Positions 10,709 through 22,536 of a DNA stretch of 64,000 nucleotides are shown in pieces; the first letter of the stretch is position 1, and every line of letters starts with the position of its first letter. The DNA lies in the NCBI GenBank assembly GCA_963556495.2, contig OY747721.1, positions 8,962,149 through 9,026,148 of the forward strand, written 5' to 3'. The notes beneath the pieces were generated by a model. That model worked only from the letters and a program-made list of their open reading frames with translations, did no database searches and was not told the origin of the DNA. Origin of the DNA: Valencia hispanica. Its lineage: Eukaryota; Chordata; Actinopteri; Cyprinodontiformes; Valenciidae. The position numbers and the translations under genes were made by a program.

Positions 10709-10716
10709 GCATTCCT
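10709..10716 (+). repeat. Target-site duplication, right (GCATTCCT)
   Basis: Exact repeat of 7448-7455, closing the Rex3 copy 1 insertion. Confidence 0.8.
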
Positions 10717-10940
10717 TCATTTGGGTCCTTTTTCATGACAATGTCCCCATGGTATTTAATAGGATATTGTGTAAACTTGAAAATACAATTACACTTTCAA
10801 TTACCATTTCCAAAAGATATGCTTTTTTTGGTGGTGTTTGCTGTTGTTATTTGTGCATTTTTTCTTCTGCTTAAAGTATTTTTTGTTACAAGAAGATATT
10901 TAGGGATTTGACCTGAGGAATATTAAAGTTAGAAAAAAAA

Positions 10941-11581
10941 TGCTGGCCAGGGAAGACAAGAATAATTAAAAAAGGTCTGAAGGTTTATTCTGATAAAAAA
11001 GAAATAAAACTACTTACACCACCGGTAAAAACTTGTTGAAAAACTAAAAAGGAGATAAACCCTTATTAAAAGTACTACAAGACTAAAACCCAGATTAAGT
11101 GTTCAAAAACCTGGGAAGTTCAACTCTGTCCCTGAGAGAATTGTCCAAGCCTCACACTCTGCCAGAGGGCAGAGCATGGTTGGAATTTACTACAAAGCAG
11201 GAACTAGTCATTCTTATGAATTATGTTCAGGAAATAAGCATACTTACTCTGATGGCAGAACCCTGGACTTTGCCCACTCCCTGATGTCCACTGCTCTGCT
11301 TTTACTCCTCCTATTCCTCCTCTACTGCCCCTGATCCCTTCTGTTGTTTGCCTTCTTTTGCTCTTCTTGCTGACTCTTTTACTTCTGCTTCTTGTCATTC
11401 AGCTCTGAGAAGGAGAGGGATCCATTTCCTTTTTATCTGTGTGTCTTTTCCTTTATCCACCCACAGCTGCTTCCTAATAGGTAGGTCAGCTAACAGGTTG
11501 AAACAGTTAGTCAACAGGACCAATCAATAAAACACTTAAAAACATGTAAACAAAAATTATACTGAACCCATAAACCCAGCA
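10941..11581 (-). mobile_element. Possible solo LTR
   Basis: The segment begins TGCTGG and ends CCAGCA, a 6-bp inverted repeat of TG...CA type. Read on the minus strand it has a TATA-like GATAAAAAGG near 11432 and an AATAAACC polyadenylation-like motif near 10984, the expected order for an LTR in reverse orientation. I found no matching 5-bp target-site duplication, and no internal retroelement coding sequence adjoins it. A chance arrangement is possible. Confidence 0.3.
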
Positions 11582-14260
11582 CAGGTAGGGCTGTCTAATT
11601 ATTTGAATATATGGGGTTTTTTTCTTCCAATTTGCGCCAAAAATTATTATACAAAAAAAGCAAGGTAACACTATTTATGTATTATCTCCTGACTGGTGTA
11701 TGTATCCATTCCTTCCAAAGGCTAATGCCTTTTCAATTGCACAGTCTTTTTTTTCAAAGTCAAGACTGTGGAAAGAAGGTCCTCCTGGTAGGTATCAGTT
11801 GACGCAAGGCTAATAAGACATATACCCCCATATTATTTACCTGGAAGAAGTTGGGCATGAAAACAATTAACATGTTATGGTATGAAATGCTTAAGGGGAA
11901 CACAGCCAGCACCTATGGTGGTAGTTACAGTAGCTTTTAGTGATCTAACAGCAAAAATACACAAAGCGACTCAATTTTTTTGATGTATTTTGCATACATT
12001 TAAATGTGTGTACATAATGTTTCATTAGCTGCACAAAGACATCTAAGTTTGTTCACTGAAACCTTTTTGTCTATTAATAAAAATTACAATTGTCCTGATC
12101 AATGGTTGTTTGTGTTATTGGTTTTCTTTTGTGTTTGTTTGATAATTTCTCGGTTGTTTTTATTGTCAGTAAATCTTGCTATATTCAGTTCTTTATTACT
12201 GTCATCATGGTCCTTTCATATTAGTTCATTACTTTGTGTTTAGTTTTATTCCTATTTCTTGAGATCTTTCCTCTGTGAATTTTGGTTTATTCTCTTATGT
12301 TAGTTATAGGCTTTTTCCTTTTTTGATTTGAAGATCATTTTGCGTTTCAGTTCAACTCCTTGTTATCTGTAGAACTTGGTCTCCCCTAGTTTCCCTGCTC
12401 AAAACTCCCTTACAACCGTTCAATGTTCCACTGATTAGACTTACCCGGTTCCCGTGTTGTTGATCACATCACTTTTGAATTTTGGATCCCTGATTTTAAT
12501 TGTTTACTGCTGGGTTCTTTTTTCATGCCATCCACACAGCATTGGAATAGAAAGGTTTATACCGCTCTCAACATTAGCTGTTTAATTGAAATGTTGTTAC
12601 ATCTTGTGGGAACTGAACTGTTTGGAGTTTAGAAGAAGTAAAAAACTTACTTGATATTAAAATGAGGAAATAACTCAACCCCATGTTACTAAAACTTCCA
12701 CTTAAGTTGGTTGCACAATGAACAGGTTTTATGTTGCTCGTTTGCATGTGCAGTCATTGTTAATGGGTGGCCCCTTGTTGTTTTCACAGTGTAGGAACTG
12801 TAACAAACAATTTCTGTAAACCACAGGTGGCTGATAACAATGAAATTAAAATCTGATTTAAGCCTTATGTTTTAATTGTTAATAAAGTGCTATTTTTTAT
12901 ATATTTTTAAGGAACTACATATTTTAAATTTTTGCAGATTTCAACTTCAACTTCAAATCCAATTCCTGCATCAAACTTGGATTCTTCAAAAAACAGTTTT
13001 AGGCTTATGAAAACATTCTATTAGAGAAAAAAAATGCAAAGATTAACATTTTCAATTGTTTGTAGGTGTTAAGACATAGAAATCAAAACAAAGAGCCCAA
13101 AATATGGTTGGAATCTATGTATATGTGGTACACCACAAAATTGTGCACTCACTTTTTATGTTTGTTTATTTTGTTTACTAAATAGTGATTTCTTGTGTTT
13201 GTAACTACAGCAACATTTAAATTTCATATGTATTATAACGAGATGTGAGAGTAAGCAGTACTACAGCAGAACTATGGGCATGGAGGTGGCAAGCTGCGTT
13301 CAGGGTAGTTTTGGTGAGGGGGCTTTCCCATTCACCTCACAGACACAACCTGGACTACAAACAGTCCTCAATGTCTTGATTGTTGTTTAACACTAGGGTT
13401 CTGAAACAATAAAAAATGTAATCCAATTAATCTAAGGGTAGCTGTGAATTAATTACAATTAATCATGATTATTAAACATTCCTAAATATAATTGAAAAAG
13501 TAAAAGTTTGATGTAAATGAAGGATTTTATGGAAATACAGGCGAGATGCATGGAACCTTTGTTTTGAATTCCATTATCACATTAACACATGACCCCTTTA
13601 GCCTATTCATCTTTTAACTAGTTGCTAAGGCAAACTAACTAGTTAACATTTTCTGGATGTAAAGCTGAATGCTTATTCTGATCAATAGAGGGATTATTTG
13701 TTCATCAACAGAGTGGATGCGTGTGCCAATGGTGTGACACCAGCCTTTTACATAGCTATGGTTCCCATTGTTCTTATTTGCGGTTATCTTGCAGCTCCAG
13801 TGTTGGTTAGCTCTGTTAGCTTGTTTGTTTGCCAGAGCTTACCTTAGTTTATGTCATCCTACTCGTCATCACCAAATTAATATCCCTTTAAAAGTTTTTT
13901 GACTGGCTGAATGTTCAAATTAGAATTGGAACCCAGCTAACACCAAGACTTGAACTACACCAGGCCTCTGGGACTGATAATAGATGTATTTCTCCCCTAC
14001 CACAACTGGTAATAGCAGACATCTGATATGGAAGAAAACCCGAACATTAATACTAGACCCATCATCCACCAGGATGAGTCTGGCCACCCTGAAAGTAGGA
14101 TCCCTGTGATTATAACCAGGACAAAGCATAAAATCAAAACTAAACACTGTCGTATTAAACCAAATTTCAAATTGATCACCTGTTAGAAGGATCTTCTACC
14201 CACCACCTTTTAAATTAGCATTTTTAAAGAGTAACTCACCCCTCCCCAGAAACCTGGTTA
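11582..14260. other. Unrecognised AT-rich non-coding sequence
   Basis: About 2.7 kb with no convincing coding exon or complete repeat. 13430-13480 (ATTAATCATGATTATTAAA and relatives) resembles termini of some fish hAT elements but no partner end is visible. The short frames of 63-79 codons have no recognisable features. Confidence 0.5.
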
Positions 14261-14263
14261 GTA

Positions 14264-14960
14264 AGGGTGACCAACCGTCCTGTTTTCCCCGGACATGTCC
14301 ACTTTTCACGTGCTGTCCAGGGCGTCCGGAGGGATTTCATAGATTGATGAAAATGTCCTGGTTTTCATCGTTTTTAAGGGGACTAATAAGCATACTTAAA
14401 TTGACTGGTGCAAGGCATGCAATACGACACATTTTAGATGCCTTCGTGGATATTTCATAGATGTAAGACAGAGGGCTTTGATGCGCTGCACCACTTTGCC
14501 GTTCGCCGTGTTGCGTGCATGGCGTTGCGACTGTTTACAAGATGTTAAAGCGCAAGTGTAGCTTTACAGACAAACACAGCTGGCATAGATAGCATATGTG
14601 TTTCTGTGTGTGACAAATGTGGCAAAGATCCAGTAGGTCCACATGGAAACAAAATCTATAATAATAATTCATCTATACTGACTGAGGAGGATGAAGATAA
14701 AATCTAAAAAAATGGAGCAGGCATTATTGTGTTTTTGAGACTTCTGCTTTTTAATTTTACTATTACATTAAAAAGAAAATAATAGCCTACCTGTTTTCTC
14801 AGAATGTTATTTCAGATTTTTGTTTAATTTTTGTCCAGTAAAGCGAACTACTACTGTTTCTGGTACATTTTCTAATTCGGAAGAGTACTTATTTCTATTA
14901 TCAATTAATTTCTAGAGATTTTAAAGTCATTTTTGCACTTGTGAAAGCCTATCTGAAGTT
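14264..14960 (+). mobile_element. hAT-like transposon remnant
   Basis: Begins AGGGTGACCAACCGTCCTG, a terminus I associate with hAT elements of vertebrates. At about 14542 a short frame reads MLKRKCSFTDKHSWH, similar to the start of some hAT transposases (KRKCSFTD...). Stops follow quickly and the BED-finger and catalytic regions are not readable. The other terminus was not located, so the right edge is approximate. Confidence 0.35.
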
Positions 14961-16050
14961 TGTTATTAAACTGTTCATTCTAGCCACATGGAGAATGCAT
15001 GCTTTAAATATGTTAAAATCAAAAGCCTGGTCACAGTCATGACAGTGTTTCAGGACTGTGCTGAGTGTCTTCTTTTTTAGAAATCAAAATATGGTCCCCT
15101 TAGGTTAGTAAATAATTAAACATACATTCATAGAGTCAAATCCGGAAATTACAAATTTCTAAGCGACCGCAGAAAACACAGACAAGGTGGAGGCGTAGCA
15201 ACAATTTATGATAACTCGATAAACTTTTAAAAGGTACCTTAAATTTCGGACTTTTGAGGGTATCTGAATATACCAGTTAGATTTGAAAAGAAAATCACTT
15301 TTGTACATATATAGGCCGCACTTGAAGATAAGAAAATTGCACAGGGATTCACTTCGTAACATGAGATATTTACATCTATACAGAAGATTTTTTAAATTTA
15401 TTTTATTTAAGACATGCTTTTTTTCAAACTGCCTGAAAATCGGCAGCATGGGACCAACACGGCATCTGCCTAGTTAGAAAATAAAACATACTTTTGACTA
15501 CCAGAAAAGTCATTGGTCACTATCTTCACCTTCATCTGGAGAGCCCATCTACTTCCAGTCTACAGTTCCCCTACTGTCAAAAAAGAACGAATGAGAGTCA
15601 ATGAAGCGATGAAAGTTATTTTCCCATTTGAAATGTTCCATGGATTTAACATGATGTCCGCGAATTTTAAAGACACATTTTGAAAACCGAGAAAGCACAC
15701 ATTTTTTACAGATGGCAAAAGTTACTTTAGGTTTTGTGTGAAAACATGTAGTGGACTACAACTGAAAAAGAAGAACAAAAATGTGAGTGAGTTTAGTGAG
15801 TTTTGCATCCTTATTCAAGGACATAGTAAAGAGCATTAAATGGAAAGTGGAAGCTATGCTTGGGGAGAATAAGTCGGTTGAATGAGAGCCCGCATGTGGG
15901 ACAAGCTCTCCAAGGTCTTGGTAAATATTTCTAGCCCTAGCTAGTGTGATCATATATGCGACTTCTGATTTGTAGTCCTTTTATTTATGAATTTTTACAA
16001 GTAAATTAATCACAGATCACATGACAAAAACCGTCAAAAAGCACATCATT
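14961..16050. other. Unrecognised AT-rich sequence
   Basis: No gene or repeat identified. A 96-codon minus-strand frame (15159-15449) and a 64-codon plus-strand frame overlap each other in AT-rich sequence and look like chance. Confidence 0.5.
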
Positions 16051-17640
16051 AGTCATCAATTAAATTGAAGTACAGTGTATATGTGAGGCAAAGCGGACCA
16101 GAAAATAACTTTTATCGCTCCATTAACTTTCATTTCGGCCAGGGGACCCATCGGTTGTCAGGAAGGGGAGGAGACTTAGGCTCCCTCTTCTTCTTGCTAT
16201 TAAAGCCAACATCTCACCATCGACTTATTGTTGCCAGGCTTACGTGTAGTAGCTCCATTTCATTATTTGACGGCCATCTTGATTGCCTTTACCTTAAAAT
16301 CTGTGTTATATGGATTTATTCGTGTGTTTCTAAAAATAACAGTTGGTGGCTCTACTGGGGAATCGGTACCTGGACCTGGGAGCATGAAGTGTGTATGGGG
16401 TGTGTGAGTGAGGGTACAGCGTCATTTCTTGGGTGTCTTGGTGAGTTAGTGAGAATGTATGTGTTTAAGAGGGAGGGAACGTTTGACTGTGTCTGTATGT
16501 CTTTGTCTGCCTGTCAGGTTGGGTCTTGGGCTGCCCTCTCGCCTGGCGCACCTCAGGCCTTACATTTAATGGGGGGCCTATTTCCCCTCCGTCACTCCCC
16601 GCCGCTGCCGATGCCCCTGCCTACTGGTGCGACGGTGGTCAATCCGGTTCGGACCTGGTGTGTGCCTGGCAAGGCCTGGGGGTGGCCGGTGTGTTGGACG
16701 GCCGATGCGCTAGGCCGATATCTTCCTTCGGTTGGTTGGGGCACCTCTTTTAGGGGTGCCAGGTTTGGGATTGTTGGGTGGATCCAGCGTCTCTGTTCGT
16801 TTGATCACCTGTTCTGTGCGAACAGTGCGTGGTCGGTTCATTGGCGGGTTGGACCGGCCCTGGCCTTTGTTGGATGCCTGATCTCGGCGCTCTGCGTTGC
16901 GCGGGATCAGGACTCGGGAGCTGGTATAACTTGCTGTCCAGGTGCTGGCTGAGCTTGGCCTGGGGATGCTGTCCATCCGCTGTGGCTATCGGTGGGGCGC
17001 CCCGATGTGGGGCAGGGGTGGGGCGCCCCGACGTGGGGCAAGGGTGGGGCGCTGGGATGTTGGCGGTGGGGATTGGCCCAGGGTGGTGGTGGCGGCGCGC
17101 GGGGGCCGGCTGCGGCCCCTGCGGTGCCGGGGGCCCCTCGTCAGCCGGTCCCTTGTCGGATCTCTCCTGAGGGGTGGGACGCCCCACCCCCCAGCACATG
17201 GACCGGCCCGCCCTAGCATGGCTGGTTGCCGGCGGGGTCCGTGGGCTCGTCACTGCTGCCCCCCGGGCCCCTGCATAGTAGCCGCTGGACGTGACCCTAG
17301 GATTCTCCTTTGTTCCTCTCTTGGGGGATGCGGTCGGCCCCGCCCGGGTCCCCCTGGGGCTGTGGGGGTCCTTTGGACGTCTTGGCTCCGATCTCCTTCA
17401 TGTCTGCATCGATTCCTGGGAGACGGATTGATGCCTGCTCACACCAGCTATCGAACACTCTTATGGAGAAACCTTATATGCACCAGCATGCTAACACACA
17501 CACATAGATGTGGGGTCTCTGGTGTTTACAGATATATTCTTGGGCTGAGGTTATCATTACTAGAGCTTGATTAATCGGTACCATGAGTTTTTCTGTGACA
17601 TTGTGACAAAACCCCCAGCAATTCATAATAAAGATTTTTC
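16050..17640 (+). other. GC-rich block, probably repeat-derived
   Basis: Unlike the surrounding AT-rich DNA, 16500-17420 is strongly GC-rich with frequent CpG. It contains near-identical tandem copies of GTGGGGCGCCCCGATGTGGG (about 16994-17055) and ends in AT-rich sequence with AATAAAG at about 17626. Long frames on both strands (295 codons at 16065, 210 at 16942, 167 minus) overlap and have low-complexity Gly/Pro/Arg composition, as expected from GC-rich non-coding DNA. I suspect an untranslated region of a LINE, by analogy with the GC-rich insert at 27982-28500, but cannot show it. Confidence 0.4.
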
Positions 17641-18465
17641 ACACATATATCAAGTGGAGTACTATAGCAAAAGCTGTACTGCTCCGCTTGTGAAAGTAAA
17701 TCTGTTGGGCTTCTACTTTGTACTCAGGCGCCAATTCTGAGCTCCACACTGCCAAACAGGACACGTTAATAAAATATTTACCCACATGTCTGTCTCACTT
17801 TTGAGCTTTCTGCTGTTGTGATAGATAATATACGTCCAAGGTGGCGCTTATTTTAGGTGCTTTTTTTTCTCTCTCTCTTGTTTTCTTCTTCAAAGTTTTT
17901 CTTCCCTTCTGGATATTTCCTCCTCCAAAGGACTTCCCTCAGTTTAACCTTTGATGGCGATCTACCCAAAAGAGAACCATTGTGAAAGGAACTGAATGGA
18001 ACTGTTTCACAGGAATATAGATCTTGTGATGACTGAACTGAAAAACAGACCCTGAACTGAGTTCTGAGTTGGAAGTCCTGGGAAAAATATATATGTATAT
18101 ATGTGTATTATACATACATTTCTTTTTGCTAATTGTTTTGTTTCCTTTCTTTGTAAATATATATGGTTAACCTATTTTATCTTGTGTTAATGTATTGGTG
18201 TTTTACTTTGTTAAAGTCTTTAATACACTGTTGTCAGCTCCCTTCTTTTTATTCATACACTTTTTGACTTAAGACAAATCTCCTTCTGAGCGCCAATCAT
18301 ACCATCTACTGGAAATCGTCAGATTAGCGCACAGTCCTTAAATCTAGCATTACAAACGCTTGGAAAAAGGTAAGTAACGCCGGAGCTCAGAGGCTTGTTT
18401 TGGCGCTGGAAGACAGTTAATGACGATGAATTGCAGGTGTTCAAACACACACCTACAGGTCTCCT
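17641..18465. other. Unrecognised sequence
   Basis: No gene or identifiable repeat; includes a short AT microsatellite-like tract at about 18085-18115. Confidence 0.5.
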
Positions 18466-18469
18466 CCCA

Positions 18470-18572
18470 CCAGAGCTGGACACCGGTGCCTCTGCTGCAC
18501 CATCCAATGGATAACCTGTGGAATGATGTCAGAGCAGAAACCACCACACAAACCAAAACTCCAGTATTGTAA
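18470..18572 (+). repeat. Dispersed repeat shared with 7262-7395
   Basis: GAGCTGGACACCGGTGCC, AACCTGTGGAATGATGT and CCACCACACAAACCAAAACT align collinearly with 7285-7390. It abuts an L2 fragment at 18573. Identity unknown; LTR-derived sequence is one possibility. Confidence 0.5.
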
Positions 18573-18765
18573 CAGACTTTATTTGCAACACTTGAGAAAC
18601 TAACTAATCCTCCTGTGACAGTAGCCCCTAAAATAAATTTCACCAGGACTTGCAATGAATTTGACAGCTTTTTTGCAAAAATCATTAACCAAGTAAGATC
18701 CCATCTTGCTGCCTTACTATCTTACCCAGTTTTTCCTAAAGGTCTCATTGACTTGTTTTTTCAAT
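18573..18765 (+). pseudogene. L2 ORF2 fragment (pre-RT region), plus strand
   Basis: An open stretch reads TLFATLEKLTNPPVTVAPKI and then TRTCNEFDSFFAKIINQVRS up to a stop at about 18764. It matches the minus-strand L2 segment at 20.9-21.2 kb (TLFATVERLTNPLVTVAPEL; ACNEFASFF), but on the opposite strand. No start codon or catalytic motif lies in the fragment. It is probably continuous with the RT piece at 19401-19645, separated by about 630 bp of unrelated sequence. Confidence 0.7.
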
Positions 18766-19400
18766 AGATTTGCTGTGGTCCCAAGTATGAAAGAATGCCT
18801 TGTGAGCCATTTTATGTGTAATAAATGCTCTAGCATTCTTGTTTCAGGAGGCTGAAATGTGTTGAAGAAGTGGGTTTGGAGACCCGTTACGATCATGAGT
18901 CTAACTCATTATTTTTCATGATATGCAAACGTCTTGCCTCTGATTGGCTAACAGCAATGCAACTGTTATGCTGCCTTCAAACAAAATAATGAACTAACTT
19001 TGCTGGTGGTGTTCCAAGACAAATTCCAACAGATTATTTCTCAGCTCCTCTTTCTCAGGTAAAAATGCAACGCTGATGTGCTATGTCCACTAATTAACCA
19101 AGCCTGTTCTGCCATGCTGTGAAGTTGCTAACAGTTAGTTTTGTTCATAACAGCTAGCTTTGTCTTCTAGCTTCTACTAGCAAAGACGTGCTCTGCTCTC
19201 TCCGGGCTGCAAAACCAACCTTCTCGTTGGCAGTTGCAAGACCATGATTACTAATTTTTCCAGTGACATAGAAGGAACTGGCTTTTTCTGACTCGCTCAT
19301 TTTGCCGTCTGTTTTCTTTCTGTGGCTAATGAAAGCAATGTGGGGTGGAGAAAATGTTCACATTCAGTATGCATTTGCAGCTCAGAGTGACTGATCGTAT
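18766..19400. other. Unrecognised insert between two L2 fragments
   Basis: About 630 bp separate two plus-strand L2 pieces. It contains CCTCTGATTGGCTAACAG near 18940, a phrase common in fish MITEs, but no paired termini were found. It could be a DNA-transposon insertion or diverged L2. Confidence 0.35.
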
Positions 19401-19645
19401 TTCACAAAGAACAAGTATTACATGGTATCACTGCCCTCGTCAAAGTTTCTTATGACATACGCATAAATACAGACTGTGGAAGAACCACAGTGCTGGTACT
19501 TTTGGACCGTAGCGAATCATTTGACATTGTTGACCATGATACATTATTGATATTACTGGGGAGCTGGGTCTGACTCTGTGGTACGGAACTTGGATGGTTT
19601 AAGTCTGACCTAAAGAACAATAACTTCTTTGTGTCAATAGACAAT
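19401..19645 (+). pseudogene. L2 RT palm fragment, plus strand
   Basis: Plus-strand reading gives INTDCGRTTVLVLLD followed by SFDIVDHDTLL and NNNFFVSIDNS, the RT motif A region of the same L2 family that lies on the minus strand at 20.2-20.6 kb (INTDCGRTTVLVLLDLSAAF). It stops abruptly at about 19645, where minus-strand L2 endonuclease sequence begins. A 85-codon minus-strand frame here is just the complement. Confidence 0.7.
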
Positions 19646-20210
19646 TCTTTGAAGATCTTTAAACCTGAAGCCGAATTTTTCACCATTTTCTCTCGGCTTG
19701 CCGACACTCACTTTTTATTACTACGTACCAGTGGATGGCTTGTCCATGGAGACTTATTTCTACCTGAGCCTACATTCACTTTAGTTGGAGCAATTGAATC
19801 AATGATGTCTGAGATTTTCACGATGAAATTATCTACCAGCTTATTTACTGAGTTGAGTTGGGAGATGAGGGGGATGGAAGGGTAAATACGTTTAAAGGTT
19901 TCTACTGAACTGTCCCCTAGAAAACTGGATAATTTAGCAGAGATGGTACTTTCAAAGAAAATACAGAAATGGTCAGATAATGCAATATTAATTACAGAGA
20001 TGTTGTAAATATTTAAACCTTTGCTGATAATTAAGTCCAGAGTGTGTCCTTTATTGTGTGTTGGTTGTTTGACATGCTGGATCAGGCCGAAGTTGTGGAG
20101 AGTATCATCTAATGTTTTTGCTTGTCTATCTTGGGGGTTGTCGGTATGGATGTTAAAGCCCCCCACAATGATTAGTTGGTCATAGTCGATACATATTACA
20201 GAAAGAAGGT
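19646..20210 (-). pseudogene. L2 endonuclease fragment, duplicated, minus strand
   Basis: Reading down from 20210: LSVICIDYDQLIIVGGFNIH, DRQAKTLDDTLHNFGLIQH, KGHTLDLIISKGL, then LSDHFCIFFES, i.e. the second half of an AP-like endonuclease plus the linker (152-codon frame 19708-20166). The GDFN motif reads GGFN, so a catalytic Asp is lost. This is a second copy of 21260-21835 with few differences; it lacks about 40 bp present there and retains two bases lost in that copy. At 20210/20211 it abuts the RT of copy A directly. Confidence 0.8.
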
Positions 20211-22260
20211 CAGCTGAGTGTCATCCGCGTAGTTATGGTAGCTAATGTTATTGGTTGCTATAATCTTGCCTAGTGGGAGCATGTAGATATTAAATAAGAG
20301 GGGCCCCAGGATGGAGCCCTGGGACACCCCACATGTGATTTCTGTTTGTTCTGATGAAAAGTTTCCTATTGAAACATAGAAGTCCCTGTTCTTTAGGTAA
20401 GACTCGAACCAGCCAAGTAGTGTACCAGAGAGTCCGACCCAGCTCTCCAGTCGTTCCAATAAAATATCATGATCAACAGTGTCAAATGCTGCACTGAGGT
20501 CCAACAGAACCAGCACTGTGGTTCTTCCACAGTCTGTATTTATGCAGATGTCATTGAATACTTTGACGAGGACAGTCTCGGTGCTGTGGTGAGCGCGGAA
20601 ACCAGACTGAAAAACATCAAAGTGGTTGGTCATTGTTATGAAGCCATTTTACTGCTGAAACACAGCTTTTTCAATAATCTTACTGATGAATGGAAGATTA
20701 GAGATTGGCCTGTAGTACTACATTAACGTGTTGTCCAGATTATTCTTCTTTAGCAGTGGTTTAATAACTGCTGTTTTTAAAGCCTGAGGGAAGACACCTG
20801 ATAGCAGTGATGAGTTCACTATTTGAACAAGATCAGACCCAATAACAGGAAGAACTTTCTTTAGAAAAGCTGTGGGTAGGATATCAAGACAGCAGGAGGA
20901 GGACCTTAATTGGATAATGATTTTTTCAAGGCTGTTCTGGTTTAATTCGTGGAATTCAGACATTTTCTCTACATTGTTGTTGATTGGGGATGGCACTGGT
21001 TGTGGGTTCGATATTGAGGTACAGATTGACCGTCTAATTGTTAGAATCTTTTCAGTGAAAAAGCTGGCAAATTCATTGCAGGCCCTGGTAGAGTTTAGTT
21101 CAGGGGCTACTGTCACTAAAGGATTAGTTAGTCTTTCCACTGTTGCAAATAGAGTCATTGTTAATGTTTCTGTTGATGATTTCAGAAACGAAAGATTCCC
21201 TAGCATCCTTTATAGTTAGCTGATATCTATTCAGTCTCTCTTTGTAGATCTCACAGTGAACCTGGAGTCGAGTTTTCCGCCATTTTCTCTCGGCTCGTCG
21301 ACACTCTTTTTTGACTGCGTACCAGTGGATTACTTGTCCACGGAGACTTTTTTCTACCTGAGACTACTTTCGCTTTAGTTGAAGCAATGGAATCCATGAT
21401 GTCTGAGGTTTTCGCAAGGAAATTATCTACCAACTTATTTACTGAGTTTGAGTTGGGAGATGAGGGGGATGTGGTGGACGAGTAAATACGTTTAAAGGTT
21501 TCTACTTAACTGTCCCCTAGAAAACGCTTTTTTATAGTGGTCTTACTGTGGCTGGATAATTTAGCAGAGATGGTACTTTCAAAGAAAATACAGAAATGGT
21601 CAGATAACGCAATATTAATTACAGAGATGTTGGAAATATTTAAACCTTTGCTGAATTAAGTCCAGAGTGTGTCCTTTATTGTGTGTTGGTTGTTTGACAT
21701 GCTGGATCAGGCCGAAGTTGTGGAGAGTATCATCTAATGTTTTTGCTTGTCTATCTTGGGGGTTGTCGGTATGGATGTTAAAGTCCCCCACAATGATTAG
21801 TTGGTCATAGTCGATACATATTACAGAAAGAAGGTAATTGAAATCATTAAAGAAGTTAGAGTTAAGTTTTGGTGGTTTATATAAACTTAGAAATAAAGCT
21901 TTGTTAGGCTCATTTATCTGGGTGGCTAGGTATTCAAAAGAATCAAACGTGCCCAGGGTTACCTTTTTAAAGTTCATTGAGTTGTGAAAGATGGTGACTA
22001 CACCTCCACCTCGTCTGTGTTTTCTGTTCTCGCTTAAGAATTTGTAATTTGGAGGACTAGATTACATTAATGAAGTTGTTTCGTTATTTTCATCTAGCCA
22101 AGTTTCTGATTAAAAAAGGCAGTGTAAATTATGCTCAGTGATGAAGTCATTGATAAGAAAAGACTTCTCGGATAGAGATCTAATGTTTAATAAAGCTAAC
22201 TTAAGTATTGTGATGATGGGCAGCTGAACCTTCTGACAGGTTATCAATTTGAGATTTTGT
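20211..22260 (-). pseudogene. L2/Maui-like ORF2 (endonuclease-RT), frameshifted
   Basis: On the minus strand from high to low coordinates: AP-like endonuclease (IIVGDFNIHTDN and HTLDLI in 21615-21977), a 2-bp deletion near 21655 that shifts frame, linker (21251-21433), pre-RT region (20718-21206, VIKPLLKKNNLDN) and RT palm (20196-20633) with FRAHHSTET, LDLSAAFDTVDH, GVSQGSILGP and YADD at about 20221-20231. All main catalytic motifs are present, split across frames, so no full protein is made. The sequence stops right after YADDTQL at 20211; the thumb, C-terminus and 3' UTR are replaced by the duplicated endonuclease segment. Confidence 0.85.
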
Positions 22261-22396
22261 TTAATATGAGAGCGTGTGGTTAACGGTTTATGTTAACAGA
22301 AAATATTTGAGGTCAACAGTCTCAGTCCAGCTGTTAAGATAACGTTGGTTTACCTTTAACAAGGGCTTTGCACATCCAAATATTTTAAAGTTATTA

Positions 22397-22406
22397 ATAA
22401 ATGGGA
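22397..22406. repeat. Target-site duplication, left (ATAAATGGGA)
   Basis: ATAAATGGGA occurs here and again at 22527-22536, flanking the short retro-insertion inside the L2 ORF1. Confidence 0.8.
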
Positions 22407-22526
22407 GTGCAATGGACTGGCGACCTGTCCAGGGTGTACCCCGCCTCTCGCCCCATGACAGCTGGAGATAGGCACCCCCGCAGCCCTGCATATGGATGGA
22501 TATGGATGGATATGGATGGATGGATG
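22407..22526 (+). mobile_element. Short non-LTR retroelement 3' end with ATGG-type tail
   Basis: 120 bp containing ATGGACTGGCGACCTGTCC and a GGGTGTACCCCGCC block followed by a TATGGATGGA repeat tail. The block is a common 3' terminal sequence of fish SINE/LINE elements. Plus-strand insertion into minus-strand L2 with a 10-bp duplication proves it is younger than the host L2 copy. Confidence 0.75.
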
Positions 22527-22536
22527 ATAAATGGGA
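22527..22536. repeat. Target-site duplication, right (ATAAATGGGA)
   Basis: Second copy of the 10-bp duplication closing the insertion at 22407-22526. Confidence 0.8.

Noticed and set aside
10941..11581. Confident LTR retrotransposon call
   Set aside because: Only a 6-bp inverted terminus and loosely placed TATA and polyadenylation motifs support it, with no target-site duplication; listed at low confidence.
16065..17574. 295- and 210-codon plus-strand frames
   Set aside because: They overlap long minus-strand frames, have low-complexity Gly/Pro/Arg composition and lie in a GC-rich block where stop codons are rare.
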